DNA from: CBDCYS01 sp965224215 | Lineage (GTDB): Bacteria; Acidobacteriota; Terriglobia; Bryobacterales; UBA6623 | Direction: 5' to 3' | DNA: 64,000 nt | NCBI GenBank assembly: GCA_965224215.1 | Contig: CBDCYS010000078.1 | Coordinates: 52,713-116,712 of the forward strand | Shown: in pieces, positions 28,694 through 38,155 of the stretch | How the letters are laid out: each line of letters opens with the position of its first letter | Position numbering within the stretch: position 1 is the stretch's first letter | Position numbers and translations under genes: made by a program | Notes under the pieces: model-generated | Seen by the model: the letters and a program-made list of their open reading frames with translations, nothing else | Databases searched by the model: none | What the model was told of the DNA's origin: nothing

Positions 28694-30430
28694 CCGACTC
28701 GGCTTGCACGCAGGGATCTCATGAACCACAACTCACAGCCGACCACCGGCCGGTCGGCCTTCCTGCAACTGCTCATCGACGAGGGCATCACGCACCTTTT
28801 CGGCAATCCGGGCACGACCGAGCTGCCGATCATGCACGCACTGCCGGACCACCCGGAGCTGACCTATGTGCTCGGTCTGCAGGAATCTATCGTGGTCGCC
28901 ATGGCCGATGGGTTTTCACGGCGCTAGCGGCCAGCTCGTCGCCTGCAACGTGCACGTAGCCCCCAGGCTCGGCAACGCTATGGGGTCGCTCTTCAACGCG
29001 CACTTCACGGGCACGCCGATGATCCTGACCGCAGGGCAGCACGAGCAGGGTCATGGTCTCACCGAGCCGATGCTCTACAACCCGCTGATTCCGATCGCCG
29101 AACCGCTGGTTAAATGGGCCGTGGAGGTTTCGCGTTTGGAAGATCTGCCGCGCATCGTTCGCCACGCCGCCAAGATCGCGACGACCCCTCCCACGGGACC
29201 GGTCTTCCTCTCGCTCCCCGGCGATATCCTGAACGCCGAGGCTTCGATTGATCTCGGCGCAAGCACGCGAGTCGACGCCCGCAGTCGGCCCTCCGACGAT
29301 GCTCTCGAAGCTCTGGCCGACCGCCTGCTCGCTACCCGCTCGCCGGTGCTCGTCTGCTGTGACGAGCTTGTCAAGTCGGACGCCGTATCGGAAGCAGCCG
29401 AGCTGGCCGAAACCCTGGGCGCCCCGGCCTACCAGCAAAGCGTGCCCTATGGCGCCCATTTCCTTTCCGAGCATCCTTGCTATCTCAGAGGTTTGTCCCG
29501 CGACCAGAAACAGGTGCGCGATATTTTGGCGAAACATGATTTACTGCTCATGCTTGGCGGCGATGGCTTGCGCATGTCCGTGTGGTCGGAGGTGGACCCT
29601 CTGCCCGCCGGCATGCCGGTCATTCACATCGGTCATCTTGATTGGGAGATGGGTAAGAACTTTCCAGTTGAGACTGCGGTGCGGGCCGACCTGAGAGAAA
29701 CGCTGCGGGCGTTGATCCCGGTTTTGCAACAGAAGGGTGGGGAACCCCTCGCCGCACGGGCCGGAGCAGCGATCGAGCAGATCAAGACCGCGAATTGGTC
29801 GGCGAAGCGGGCGCGGTTAGCCGATGCCTTGGACCGCGAAAAGAGCGATAGCGAGCCCATCGATCCGGACTTTCTGATGCTGCGAGTGGCCGAGGCGCTC
29901 CCGAGCAACGCCATCGTTGTCAACGAAGGACTCACGGCCGGCGTGCGGCTCCCGGCACTAGTGCCCTATCGTGACCGCTACGGTTATCACGGGCTGGCCA
30001 GCGGCGGCATCGGCTGGGGCATCGCGGCGGCGGTAGGAGTCCAACTCGCGCATCCTGAGCGGCCGGTTTGTGCCATGATTGGCGACGGCAGCGGGATGTA
30101 TTCGATTCAGGCCCTGTGGACGGCGGCTCACCTGAAGCTTCCGCTCACCTACGTGATCCCCAACAACGGCGGCTACCGCATCCTCAAGCAGCGGCTGCTG
30201 GCTTTCCACGGCGACGACCGCTTTGTTGCAACCTGAATTATGCACAGATTCACTTTGCGAGTGTGGCTGCGTTCGTAGCGGGTTGGCGGTCGTCGTGAGG
30301 TGGTAGCTCGGCAACTGGCCTTTTGGCTTCTCCGTGTCCGGTTTCCCTTCCCGCCCAGAATCCGCGTCGTCAAAACCTCGCTCGGAAGTGACGTGTTTCC
30401 AGTGCGTTACGGCTAGTGCATAAAAGTTTA

Positions 30431-31461
30431 GGTGGGTATCCGGTTGACTCAGGTAGCCCCAAGATGTAGTATGCCGGCAGATGGAAGATTACCCTCAGAA
30501 CCTGACAGAGTTCGAGGCCCGTTTTAGCAGTGAGGAGGCCTGCCGGGAGTATCTGTTCCGGCTGCGCTGGCCGGACGGTTTCCGCTGTCCGGGTTGCGGT
30601 TGTGGAAAGTCGTGGCCTTTGCGAAAAGTGCTGCTGCAGTGCGCTGCGTGTGGGCGCCAAACCTCGGTGACCGCCGGGACCATCTTTCAGGACACGCGCA
30701 GCCCTTTGCCGTTGTGGTTTCGTGCGATGTGGTGGGTCACCACCCAAAAAACCGGACCCAACGCTTTGGGACTGCAAAGAGTGTTGGGGCTCAACAGGTA
30801 CGAAACGGCTTGGACCTGGCTGCACAAAATGCGGCGCGCGATGGTGCGGCCGGGACGGGATTTGCTGGCCGGGACGGTGGAAGTCGATGAAAGCTACTGG
30901 GGCGGGCTCGAAGAGGGCCTGCGGGGCCGAAACCTGCAAAACAAAGCATTGATCGCAGTAGCCGCTCAAGAGGATGGGCGGGGTATCGGCCGGATTCGCA
31001 TGAAGAGAATCGAGGATGCCTCGGGCGAGAGCCTGTTGCCTTTCGTGGAGGAGTGCATCGAGCCGGGCAGCGTGGTGCATACCGACGGCTGGCCCGGTTA
31101 CTCCGGGTTGAAAAAGGAAGGCTACGTCCATCAGGTCACAGTTGTCAGCAGGCAGGAGCAGTCCAAGTCGGAATTGATGCCCCGCGTCCACCGCGTGATG
31201 TCACTGCTCAAGCGCTGGCTGCTGGGCACCCATCAGGGCGCCGTGAGCCACAAACATCTGGACTACTACCTGGACGAGTTCACCTTCCGTTTCAACCGCC
31301 GCAACTCCAAAAGCCGCGGCAAACTCTTCTATCGGCTCGTCCAGCAGGCGGTAGCCGTGGATCCCGCGACTTACAAGATGATTGTTCACCCGGTTACAGA
31401 ACCCAAGAAAATCCCCAAACCACAAGATATTGGGGCTACCTGAGTCAACCGGATACCCATC
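30431..31461 (+). mobile_element. IS1595-family element nested in the IS1380 derivative
   Basis: 1,031 bp with about 32-bp inverted termini beginning GRTGGGTATCCGGTTGACTC, flanked by the 8-bp direct repeat AAAGTTTA at 30423-30430 and 31462-31469. The duplicated octamer corresponds to the AAAGTTTTA-like sequence in the uninterrupted copy 2. Eight-base duplication is the family norm. Confidence 0.94.
30481..31443 (+). CDS. IS1595-family transposase (ISXO2-like)
   Basis: 320 residues. An N-terminal zinc ribbon (CPGCGCGKSW and CAACGRQTSVTAGT) precedes the DDE domain: Asp in TVEVDESYWGG, Asp in SVVHTDGWPGYSG, and Glu in LDYYLDEFTFRFNRR. Full length and apparently intact. Its C-terminal 80 residues are nearly identical to those in the palindromic remnant at 13105-15427, so that remnant derives from this element type. 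Confidence 0.94.
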   Translation: MEDYPQNLTEFEARFSSEEACREYLFRLRWPDGFRCPGCGCGKSWPLRKVLLQCAACGRQTSVTAGTIFQDTRSPLPLWFRAMWWVTTQKTGPNALGLQRVLGLNRYETAWTWLHKMRRAMVRPGRDLLAGTVEVDESYWGGLEEGLRGRNLQNKALIAVAAQEDGRGIGRIRMKRIEDASGESLLPFVEECIEPGSVVHTDGWPGYSGLKKEGYVHQVTVVSRQEQSKSELMPRVHRVMSLLKRWLLGTHQGAVSHKHLDYYLDEFTFRFNRRNSKSRGKLFYRLVQQAVAVDPATYKMIVHPVTEPKKIPKPQDIGAT

Positions 31462-32251
31462 AAAGTTTATTCATAGCGCATAGCCAGGCTCTCAGATCAG
31501 CGCCCTCCCGACCACCGGCAGCAAGCCGCCGTAGGGAGTCGGCTTCCTGCCGCGGAAGTGGTAAGGCGTCGAAGCCCCGATTTTATTGGGCCGCGAGGCC
31601 GTCACGGCTGGGCCTTGTTGGACGGGCCTTTGGGAGCTATGCTGTTTTCGTCTGGTAACCATGTGGGTGACCTCCTTGGGGTTGGCTGGCGAAGCTGGGA
31701 TCTTTGCCAGCCTACCTTTTTACCCCATGTTTTCGGGGGTCCCAAATGGTCTCTTGCGGCTCAGCCCTCCTCAGGTCCACGCCGCAGTGCATAATTCAGG
31801 TGCAATGGATCTCGAAAACCCCCCGATCGATTTCGTCGGCCTCGCGCGCTCTCTGGGCGCGACGGCGGAGAAGGTGACCGAGTCCGCTCAGATCGAGCCC
31901 GCCTTGGTCCGCGCCTTCGCGAACAACGGGCCGAACTTGATCGAGGTTGTTGTGGATGGTCGCGTGGAGTGACGCTTGCACGCGGCAGTATATGACCGCA
32001 TGCTAATAACAGAGCCGCGCCCGAAAGGGTGCGGTTCAGTCTGGCGGAAATCGCGAACCTTTCCCGCGTCTGGTACTACGACTCGAATGCCCCAAAGGGC
32101 TATAGACGCCGAACGGGTTAACGGGCTATACCAATGTGAGGCAGGTTCCACTGCTTCGTTTCTGGCTTTGCGGTGCCGCCCTCAAGTGGGTGGGGTAGAC
32201 GAGAGAGCATTTAGTTTGTCCGACGCGCCTGCCTTGGGCGTGGTGAGAAGT

Positions 32252-32749
32252 ATGGAAGGAATTCGCAGCCTCGTGCTCGCCGACGCGACAAGAATCTTCA
32301 GGCAGTCAGAGCAGAAGCTGTTCGTTGTCGACACAGCGATCAGCCCCTCCAGGCAGAGCCCTTTTCAGATTGACATTTTTGCTTTCGACCAGCGCGGCCG
32401 CTCCGTCGTCGTGATGGTTGACGAAACAATGGAGTACGCCTCAGGCCGCGAGATAATCGGAAGGGCCGTTGTGGCTGCGGGCATCATCGCCCAATGGAAG
32501 CACGAGGAGCTGTTCGAGCTTCTCTCCGAGGAAGGCGCAGAGGACCTTGGGGCTTTTCTGGAATGCGAAGTCCACGAGGTCAACCGCGAGCAATGCATTC
32601 TGTTCGTGGCGGGCCATTACGACAACGAAACGTTGACCGCCGCAACTTGGCTGCGCGAACATCACGGCGTTCAAATCGAATGCCTGCAGGCGTTCGTTGA
32701 ATCGGATACGAGCCCTCAGGGGCCGGTTCTCCTGAGGTCTGAGGGTTAG
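32252..32749 (+). CDS. hypothetical protein, about 165 residues
   Basis: Family not recognised. The open frame extends upstream to 31976, but codons before 32252 look noncoding, so ATG at 32252 (MEGIRSLVLADATRIFRQSE) is chosen. The protein is mixed alpha/beta and acidic, with a strand-turn-strand FQIDIFAFDQRGRSVVVMVDE and a helical second half. That D-x8-V-x-V arrangement is mildly reminiscent of small nuclease-like folds, but no catalytic set can be defined. The 280 bases upstream hold a GC-rich hairpin around 32014-32036 and no gene. Confidence 0.5.
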   Translation: MEGIRSLVLADATRIFRQSEQKLFVVDTAISPSRQSPFQIDIFAFDQRGRSVVVMVDETMEYASGREIIGRAVVAAGIIAQWKHEELFELLSEEGAEDLGAFLECEVHEVNREQCILFVAGHYDNETLTAATWLREHHGVQIECLQAFVESDTSPQGPVLLRSEG

Positions 32750-32797
32750 CGCTGGGGTAGGGCTGATCCGCTACGCCCTTGGCTGAAGGGCCCTCGA

Positions 32798-33652
32798 TCA
32801 ACTGGGACGAACGCTGCCAGGAATGCTCAGCCGGTACCCGATTCCGGGTTCGGTAATAATGTAACGGGGGGTTGAGGGGGCGGGTTCGATTTTCTTTCGG
32901 ATGTGTCCAATGTGTACTCGCAGGGATTGATGCTGATCGTGTTGGAAGGGTCCCCAGACTCTTTCCAAGATCATTTTAGATGCCACGACGCAGTCATGGT
33001 TCTGAGCAAGTAAAGTAAGTATCTCGAATTCCGTTCGAGTCAGCCTAATCTCATCGGAATTCAGCCGCACCCGCCGTCGGGACATATCAATCTGCAGGTC
33101 CCCTATGTTGACCACGCCACGATTCATCTTGCGCCGAGAAAAGCGCCGCCGCAAAACTTGCAAGCGAGCTGATAGTTCGAGTGCTTCGACCGGATAGGTC
33201 AAGTAGTCCTCCAACCCCTCATTCAGCGCCGACACTATGGCGCGAATTTGCTCATCCGCGAAAAGTCCGATCACCGGTCCCCGAAACCACTGGCTCACCT
33301 GCTGATAGTGCCGCAACCCTTCGTTCGGATCTTCCGGCCACACCATCAGCATGATCGCAGGCTGGCTTTCGACCACGAGCCGAATGGCGTCGTCCACATC
33401 GTGAGCCGCTCGCACGGAGTAGTTCTGCCCTTCAAGCATCTTCCGGATCTGGGCGAACTCCAGCCGGCGGATATCGAGGACCAAGACATCAACGCCGTTC
33501 TCGATTACCTTCGCGCCGTGCTCCGGCTCGAAAGTGTGTTCACTCGATCTGTTCAGCGGTTTCAAGGTCAGTTCACCCCACTTCAGGAATCCGGCTGTTA
33601 TTGTGCTGGATTCTGATCTCCGAGGCTGCTCGCCCGCTTCATCTAGGTCCAA
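32798..33652 (-). CDS. OmpR-type response regulator with degenerate receiver
   Basis: 284 residues. The C-terminal winged-helix domain is canonical (VNIGDLQIDMSRRRVRLNSD, LTRTEFEILTLLAQNHDCVV, LRVHIGHIRKKIE, IITEPGIGYRL) and resembles KdpE/OmpR DNA-binding domains. The receiver (about residues 55-165) keeps its fold but reads IMLMVWPEDPNEG where the phosphorylated Asp should be, with Val/Trp instead, and lacks the usual acidic pair (LVLDIRR only). It is therefore probably phosphorylation-independent. No histidine kinase is adjacent. It lies between a hypothetical gene and a divergent amidohydrolase. Confidence 0.85.
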   Translation of the reverse strand: MDLDEAGEQPRRSESSTITAGFLKWGELTLKPLNRSSEHTFEPEHGAKVIENGVDVLVLDIRRLEFAQIRKMLEGQNYSVRAAHDVDDAIRLVVESQPAIMLMVWPEDPNEGLRHYQQVSQWFRGPVIGLFADEQIRAIVSALNEGLEDYLTYPVEALELSARLQVLRRRFSRRKMNRGVVNIGDLQIDMSRRRVRLNSDEIRLTRTEFEILTLLAQNHDCVVASKMILERVWGPFQHDQHQSLRVHIGHIRKKIEPAPSTPRYIITEPGIGYRLSIPGSVRPS

Positions 33653-33878
33653 TTAGGAGAGTCACAAGAAGCATCACCTGAATGCGGGCGGCTGTTAACC
33701 GGCTCGTTCGTACCCCTTTGCTACGCGGAGTGCCTCTCTTCAGTGGAACCGAAATACTACCCGTCTTAGGTTGTATCGCTTAGACCTGGTCGGCTGTCGT
33801 ATCGCGCAAAGAAAGCAAGGTCACGCGCGCTGAGCCTCTGGTGTTGTCCGTAGGCGCCGCTGCTGCCATACTTACCCC

Positions 33879-35288
33879 ATGTTGAAAGCAGTCGCATTTC
33901 TCGTCGCCCTTCGGCTGGTCGCCGCCGCCCAGGCGCCATTCGACATCGTTGTCGAAAACGGTCGTGTCATGAATCCGGAATCGGGGCTGGACGCGGTCCG
34001 GCATCTCGGAATTCAGGACGGAAAGATCGCCGCTATCTCGGAGCAGCCGCTGAAAGGGAAGCAGGTGCTGGACGCTTCGGGTCACGTTGTTACGGCCGGA
34101 TTCATCGACCTGCACCAACACGGCCAGAGTCCAGAGAATTATCGCGCCCAGATTCATGACGGCATAACGTCGGCGCTGGAGCTGGAAATCGGTGTAGAGG
34201 ATATCAGTGCCTGGTACGGGGAGCGCGAGGGCAAATCGCTGGTCAACCATGGAGCCAGTATTAGCCACCCCTACTCCCGCAACATCGTGATGACTGGGAA
34301 GAATCCTGGGTTGGAAGGCGACGCGCTGACCCAACCCCTCAGCTCCGAGCAATTGCAAAAGCTCAAGCAGCGAATCTCCCGCGGGCTCGACCGGGGCGCC
34401 GTCGCCGTGGGCTTCGGGCTCGCCTACTCGCCCGGAGCGACGTCGGAAGAAATTCTAGCGATCTTCCGGCTTGCGGCTGAATTCAAGGCCAACTGTCATG
34501 TGCATATTCGGACCACCACTGGTGACGCGAGCAACGTCAAAGAGGTGCTCGACTACTCGCGGCAGAGCGGCGCCGGGCTTCACATTGTGCACATCAACAG
34601 CAGCGGCAAGGATCTAATTCCCCAATATTTGGAAGTCATTCGCGAAGCCCAGGAAACCGGCGTCGATGTAACCACGGAGTGCTATCCCTATAACCGCGGC
34701 TCGACCTTCATCGAATCTCATCTGTTCGATGACTGGGAGACCTACTCGGATGAAAAACTTGGCCAGCATATTTGGATCGAGACTGGCGAGCACCTATCAC
34801 GGGAGAACTTCGGCCGGTATCGCGAACAGGGCGGCATCCTGATCACTCAGCCCGCCTATTCCGAGGAGATGGTTCGGGCGGCCGTCTCGAGTCCGCTGAC
34901 GATGATCGCCAGTGACGGTATGTGGCTCAAGAAAGGCCGTGCCCACCCCCGCTCGTTCGGCACCTATTCGCGCATTCTGGGCCGCTATGTGCGGGAACAA
35001 AAGGCGCTTTCTCTGATGGATGCGCTTGCCAAGATGAGTCTGCGGCCGGCGCAGCGGCTTGAGCGCCGGGTGCCCTCCATGAGCAACAAGGGCAGAATTC
35101 GCGAAGGAGCCGACGCCGATATCGTGGTCTTCGATCCCGACCGCGTTATTGACAAGGGGACGTTCGAAGATCCTGCGCAGAACCCTGTTGGCATTCGTCA
35201 CGTACTGGTCAATGGCGTTGCGGTACTGACCGAGGGTGTGCTGGTCGCAGGGGTTATGCCAGGGCGGGCCATACGGGCGAACCGTTAG
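33879..35288 (+). CDS. secreted D-aminoacylase-like amidohydrolase
   Basis: 469 residues with a short signal peptide (VAFLVALRLVAAAQ). Amidohydrolase-superfamily enzyme of the N-acyl-D-amino-acid deacylase branch. It has a composite beta-sandwich start (FDIVVENGRVMNPESG), metal-binding DLHQHG (HxH) near residue 79, conserved AVGFGLAYSPGA, HVHIRT and LHIVHINSSG, then the catalytic Asp in IASDGMWLKKGRAHPRSFG and the C-terminal GRIREGADADIVVFDPDRV. It probably hydrolyses acylated amino acids or related amides in the periplasm; exact substrate unknown. Confidence 0.85.
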   Translation: MLKAVAFLVALRLVAAAQAPFDIVVENGRVMNPESGLDAVRHLGIQDGKIAAISEQPLKGKQVLDASGHVVTAGFIDLHQHGQSPENYRAQIHDGITSALELEIGVEDISAWYGEREGKSLVNHGASISHPYSRNIVMTGKNPGLEGDALTQPLSSEQLQKLKQRISRGLDRGAVAVGFGLAYSPGATSEEILAIFRLAAEFKANCHVHIRTTTGDASNVKEVLDYSRQSGAGLHIVHINSSGKDLIPQYLEVIREAQETGVDVTTECYPYNRGSTFIESHLFDDWETYSDEKLGQHIWIETGEHLSRENFGRYREQGGILITQPAYSEEMVRAAVSSPLTMIASDGMWLKKGRAHPRSFGTYSRILGRYVREQKALSLMDALAKMSLRPAQRLERRVPSMSNKGRIREGADADIVVFDPDRVIDKGTFEDPAQNPVGIRHVLVNGVAVLTEGVLVAGVMPGRAIRANR

Positions 35289-35442
35289 CTAGACACGGGG
35301 CCAAGATCTAAGATAGACTAACATCTAATAGGCGCCGCTCTGCGGAAAGCCTCGTCTGTCAAGCCCATGGGGTTTGGTGGGTGCCCTTGCCCGGATTGAT
35401 TTCCTTTAGTTTTGGGTCTAGTGGATAGGAGCATGTCTCAAG

Positions 35443-35871
35443 ATGAAGACGTTTGTCCCAAAGGCGACCGAAGTAACCAGTAGCTGGCACATCATTGATG
35501 CTGAAGGGCAGGTGCTGGGCCGGCTGGCGACTCGCGTAGCCGTGGTCTTGATGGGTAAACACAAGCCCGACTACACACCGTTTCTGAAAACAGGCGACCA
35601 CGTGATCGTGGTGAACGCGGAAAAAGTGCAGTTGACCGGCAAGAAGGAAGATCAGAAGATGTACTATCGGCATTCCGGTTATCCGGGAGGCATCAAGGCG
35701 ATCAGCGCGCGGCATCAGCGCGCGAAGTTTCCAGAGCGCCTGATCGAAAGCGCTGTAAGCGGTATGCTGCCCAAGAACAAAGTCGGCGATCAGTTGAAGA
35801 CGCGTCTCAAGGTTTTCAAAGGCCCCGACCATCCTCATGCGGCCCAGGAGCCGCAGCCGATGTCAATTTGA
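35443..35871 (+). CDS. rplM: 50S ribosomal protein L13
   Basis: 142 residues, full length. Motifs WHIIDAEGQVLGRLATRVA, LMGKHKPDYTPF, GDHVIVVNAEKVQLTGKK, YYRHSGYPGGIK and AVSGMLPKNKVGD are diagnostic. AGGAG precedes the ATG. L13 binds early in 50S assembly. First gene of the rplM-rpsI pair. Confidence 0.97.
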   Translation: MKTFVPKATEVTSSWHIIDAEGQVLGRLATRVAVVLMGKHKPDYTPFLKTGDHVIVVNAEKVQLTGKKEDQKMYYRHSGYPGGIKAISARHQRAKFPERLIESAVSGMLPKNKVGDQLKTRLKVFKGPDHPHAAQEPQPMSI

Positions 35872-35888
35872 GACAGTTGCGGGACGGT

Positions 35889-35933
35889 AGCAGAAACGAC
35901 AGAAGCAGAAACGACGAAAGCAGAAACGATACT
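35889..35933. repeat. 15-bp tandem repeat, three copies, rplM-rpsI spacer
   Basis: Units AGCAGAAACGAYRNN start at 35889, 35904 and 35919, filling much of the 117-bp spacer between rplM and rpsI. It will be part of the mRNA and A/G-rich, with little structure. Confidence 0.88.
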
Positions 35934-35988
35934 TGGAATATCGGCCAGTTGAGCCGGCCAGAGTTGGATTGATGACGCGAAGACGTTT

Positions 35989-36402
35989 ATGAGTAACCAA
36001 GCGAAGGCGACAGGAATAATTCAATACCTTGGAACGGGGCGCCGAAAGACCGCTGTGGCACGGGTTTTCTTGAGGCCTGGTGACGGAAAGGTCTCCATCA
36101 ACGGCCGGACTGTCGAGAACTACTTCCCTTCGGCGGGCCAGAGGCAAAGAGTTCAGCAGCCCTTCCTTCTCACCGAGACGGCTGGAAAATTTGACCTGCT
36201 GATCTTGGCGCACGGCGGAGGGATGACCGGGCAGGCGGACGCGATTCGCCTCGGCATCGCGCGGGCACTGCAGAAGTTCAACATGGAACTCCGCCAGGTC
36301 ATGAAAAAACAGGGATATCTTACACGCGATCCCCGCAAGCATGAGCGGAAAAAGTACGGCCGCCCAGGGGCGCGCAAACGCTTCCAGTACTCGAAGCGCT
36401 AA
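35989..36402 (+). CDS. rpsI: 30S ribosomal protein S9
   Basis: 137 residues. GTGRRKTAVARVFLRPGDGK, ENYFP, LTETAGKFDLLILAHGGGMTGQADAIRLGIARAL and the basic C-terminus KYGRPGARKRFQYSKR, whose tail reaches the P-site tRNA, are all present. Follows rplM as in most bacteria. Confidence 0.97.
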   Translation: MSNQAKATGIIQYLGTGRRKTAVARVFLRPGDGKVSINGRTVENYFPSAGQRQRVQQPFLLTETAGKFDLLILAHGGGMTGQADAIRLGIARALQKFNMELRQVMKKQGYLTRDPRKHERKKYGRPGARKRFQYSKR

Positions 36403-36519
36403 TCGGATCGCAAGAGGCGCGGACGGCTTGAGTTCTACAAGTTCTCTCTGCCGTAGCGCGTATTCAGGTGGAACCCAACCTCGCTTGGGCGGGTCCCGCT
36501 CTTACAGGAGGTTACATTT

Positions 36520-37410
36520 TTGCAAGTCACAATGAAAGAATTGCTCGAATCAGGCGTTCATTTCGGGCACCAGACCAGGCGCTGGAATCCGAAGATGCGA
36601 GAGTATATCTTCGGCGAACGCAACGGTATCCATATCATTGACCTTCAGAAAACTCTGAAGATGTTCAAGGACGCCGCCCGCTTCGTTACCGAAGCAGCCT
36701 CGGAAGGTAAAACCGTGTTGTTCGTCGGCACGAAACGCCAGGCCCAGGAAGCGATTGCCTCCGAAGCCGAGCGCTGCGAGATGTACTTCATCAACAGCCG
36801 CTGGCTGGGAGGCTTGCTGACGAACTGGGCAACGGTACAAAACTCAATCAAGCGCCTGAAAGAGCTGGACATTCTCGCCGAGGAAGAAAGCTACGAGGGC
36901 CGCTCCAAGAAAGAGGTATCTCGCCTTGAGCGAGAAAGAAAACACTTGCACCAAAATCTGAAGGGCATTAAGGACATGCCGGGGCCTCCGGGCGTGTTGT
37001 TCGTCATCGATTCCTACCGCGAAGAGATCGCTGTCAAAGAGGCGGGGATACTCAACATTCCGGTGGTCGCCGTCGTTGACACCAACAGCGACCCGACCAA
37101 CGTGGACCATGTGATTCCGGGCAACGATGACGCTCTGAGGGCGATTCGCCTCTTTGCCGAAAAGATGGCTGACGCCATCATCGATGGGCGTGCTCTGGCA
37201 ACCGAGCAGGAATTTGCCGAGCAGCCTGCCTCCGAGGAAGCTGCTCCGGCCGAAGAGTTAGAGGCAGTTGCCGTTGAGGCGGCACCGGCGGCACCGGTGG
37301 AAGCGGTGGTAGAGGCGGTGGCGCCCATCCCAGCCGCAGTCACTTTCCAGACCGGTTCCACTGGGCTGGAGCCTACCAAACCAAATGGCGCCGGCGCGCC
37401 CTCTTCCTAA
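36520..37410 (+). CDS. rpsB: 30S ribosomal protein S2
   Basis: 296 residues. Core motifs are MKELLESGVHFGHQTRRWNPKM, IHIIDLQKTL, VLFVGTKRQAQEAI, YFINSRWLGGLLTNW and VVAVVDTNSDPTNVDHVIPGNDDALRAI. A TTG start at 36520 is preferred: AGGAGG at 36507-36512 is well spaced for it, while the ATG at 36532 would be too far. A C-terminal extension of about 65 residues, rich in Ala, Glu, Val and Pro, is not part of the usual S2 fold. Confidence 0.95.
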   Translation: MQVTMKELLESGVHFGHQTRRWNPKMREYIFGERNGIHIIDLQKTLKMFKDAARFVTEAASEGKTVLFVGTKRQAQEAIASEAERCEMYFINSRWLGGLLTNWATVQNSIKRLKELDILAEEESYEGRSKKEVSRLERERKHLHQNLKGIKDMPGPPGVLFVIDSYREEIAVKEAGILNIPVVAVVDTNSDPTNVDHVIPGNDDALRAIRLFAEKMADAIIDGRALATEQEFAEQPASEEAAPAEELEAVAVEAAPAAPVEAVVEAVAPIPAAVTFQTGSTGLEPTKPNGAGAPSS

Positions 37411-37540
37411 GCCGCCAACCAGTCTGATGGCCGACTCTTGGTGACTTTCAAGGTTTGCTGAGAGTGGATCGGGCCGAGGGAGGCGTACCGCCGGAGCCCT
37501 TTTTCGACTATCATTTTTCAACGAAACGCAGGAAAAAACT

Positions 37541-38155
37541 ATGGCGGAAATTACCGCGCAATTGGTCAAAGAACTTCGCGAACGCAGCGGGGCGGGCATC
37601 ATGGACTGCAAGACGGCTCTCAAAGAAGCCGACGGTGACGTCCCTCAGGCTGAGCTCATCTTGCGCAAGCGGGGCATTGCCGTCGCGCAAAAAAAATCAT
37701 CCCGCGACGCGAACGAAGGAACGATCGGCACCTATATTCACCCCGGCAGCAAACTGGGCGTGCTCGTCGAGCTAAACTGCGAGACCGATTTTGTGGCGCG
37801 AACCGATGATTTTCAGGAGTTGCTCCACGATGTCGCCATGCATATCGCGGCCGCCGATCCGCAGTTCATTCGCAAAGAGGATATCACCGAGGATGCGCTG
37901 GAGAGGGAAAAACAAGTTCAGCGCGCACGCGCCTTGCAGGAGGGCAAGCCGGAACAGGTGATCGAAAAGATTATCGAGGGCCGGATGGGTAAGTTCTACG
38001 AAGAGATTTGCCTTCTCGAGCAACCCTTCGTCAAGGACGGCTCGATGACGATCGGTGAACTGATTACAGCTAAGATCGCCAAGCTAGGCGAGAATATCAC
38101 AGTCAGCCGCATGGCGCGATTCAAGGTCGGGGAAGCCAGCTCGTCGGAATCCTAG
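37541..38155 (+). CDS. tsf: translation elongation factor Ts
   Basis: 204 residues, the short form of EF-Ts. The N-terminal UBA-like domain reads TAQLVKELRERSGAGIMDCKTAL. The core holds the TDFV motif in VELNCETDFVARTDDF that contacts EF-Tu, and the C-terminal module LLEQPFVKDGSMTIGELI. It is the guanine-nucleotide exchange factor for EF-Tu and follows rpsB as usual. Confidence 0.96.
   Translation: MAEITAQLVKELRERSGAGIMDCKTALKEADGDVPQAELILRKRGIAVAQKKSSRDANEGTIGTYIHPGSKLGVLVELNCETDFVARTDDFQELLHDVAMHIAAADPQFIRKEDITEDALEREKQVQRARALQEGKPEQVIEKIIEGRMGKFYEEICLLEQPFVKDGSMTIGELITAKIAKLGENITVSRMARFKVGEASSSES

Larger units (their letters stand above)
30232..31800 (-). mobile_element. 530-bp IS1380-derived element, copy 1 (carries nested IS1595)
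   Basis: Termini CCTGAATTATGCAC (30232) and its complement (ending 31800), flanked by 5-bp duplications TGCAA at 30227-30231 and 31801-31805. After subtracting the nested IS1595 and its 8-bp duplication, exactly 530 bp remain, the same as copy 2. On the minus strand it keeps the IS1380 left end: leader, AAGGAGG, ATG and about 60 codons of the transposase. The rest of the gene is deleted down to the right end. It is non-autonomous. Confidence 0.92.
28721..31972 (+). pseudogene. mdlC: benzoylformate decarboxylase-type ThDP enzyme, split
   Basis: Thiamine-diphosphate enzyme of the benzoylformate decarboxylase branch: ITHLFGNPGTTELPIMHALP with its catalytic Glu at the start, NVHVAPRLGNAMGSLFNA, HEQGHGLTEPMLYN, PTGPVFLSLPGDI and the ThDP motif AMIGDGSGMYSIQALWTAA. 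One extra base near 28919-28923 shifts frame after MADGFS. The gene is then interrupted at 30231 by a 530-bp IS1380 derivative. Deleting the insert with one TGCAA copy rejoins FVA with MDLENPPIDFVGLARSLGA in frame, ending at 31972. The corrected protein is about 558 residues. Not functional as it stands. Confidence 0.92.

Noticed and set aside
31973..32251. An N-terminal extension of the hypothetical gene at 32252
   Set aside because: Codons before 32252 are Cys/Arg-rich and look noncoding, and the region holds a hairpin following the end of the decarboxylase gene.
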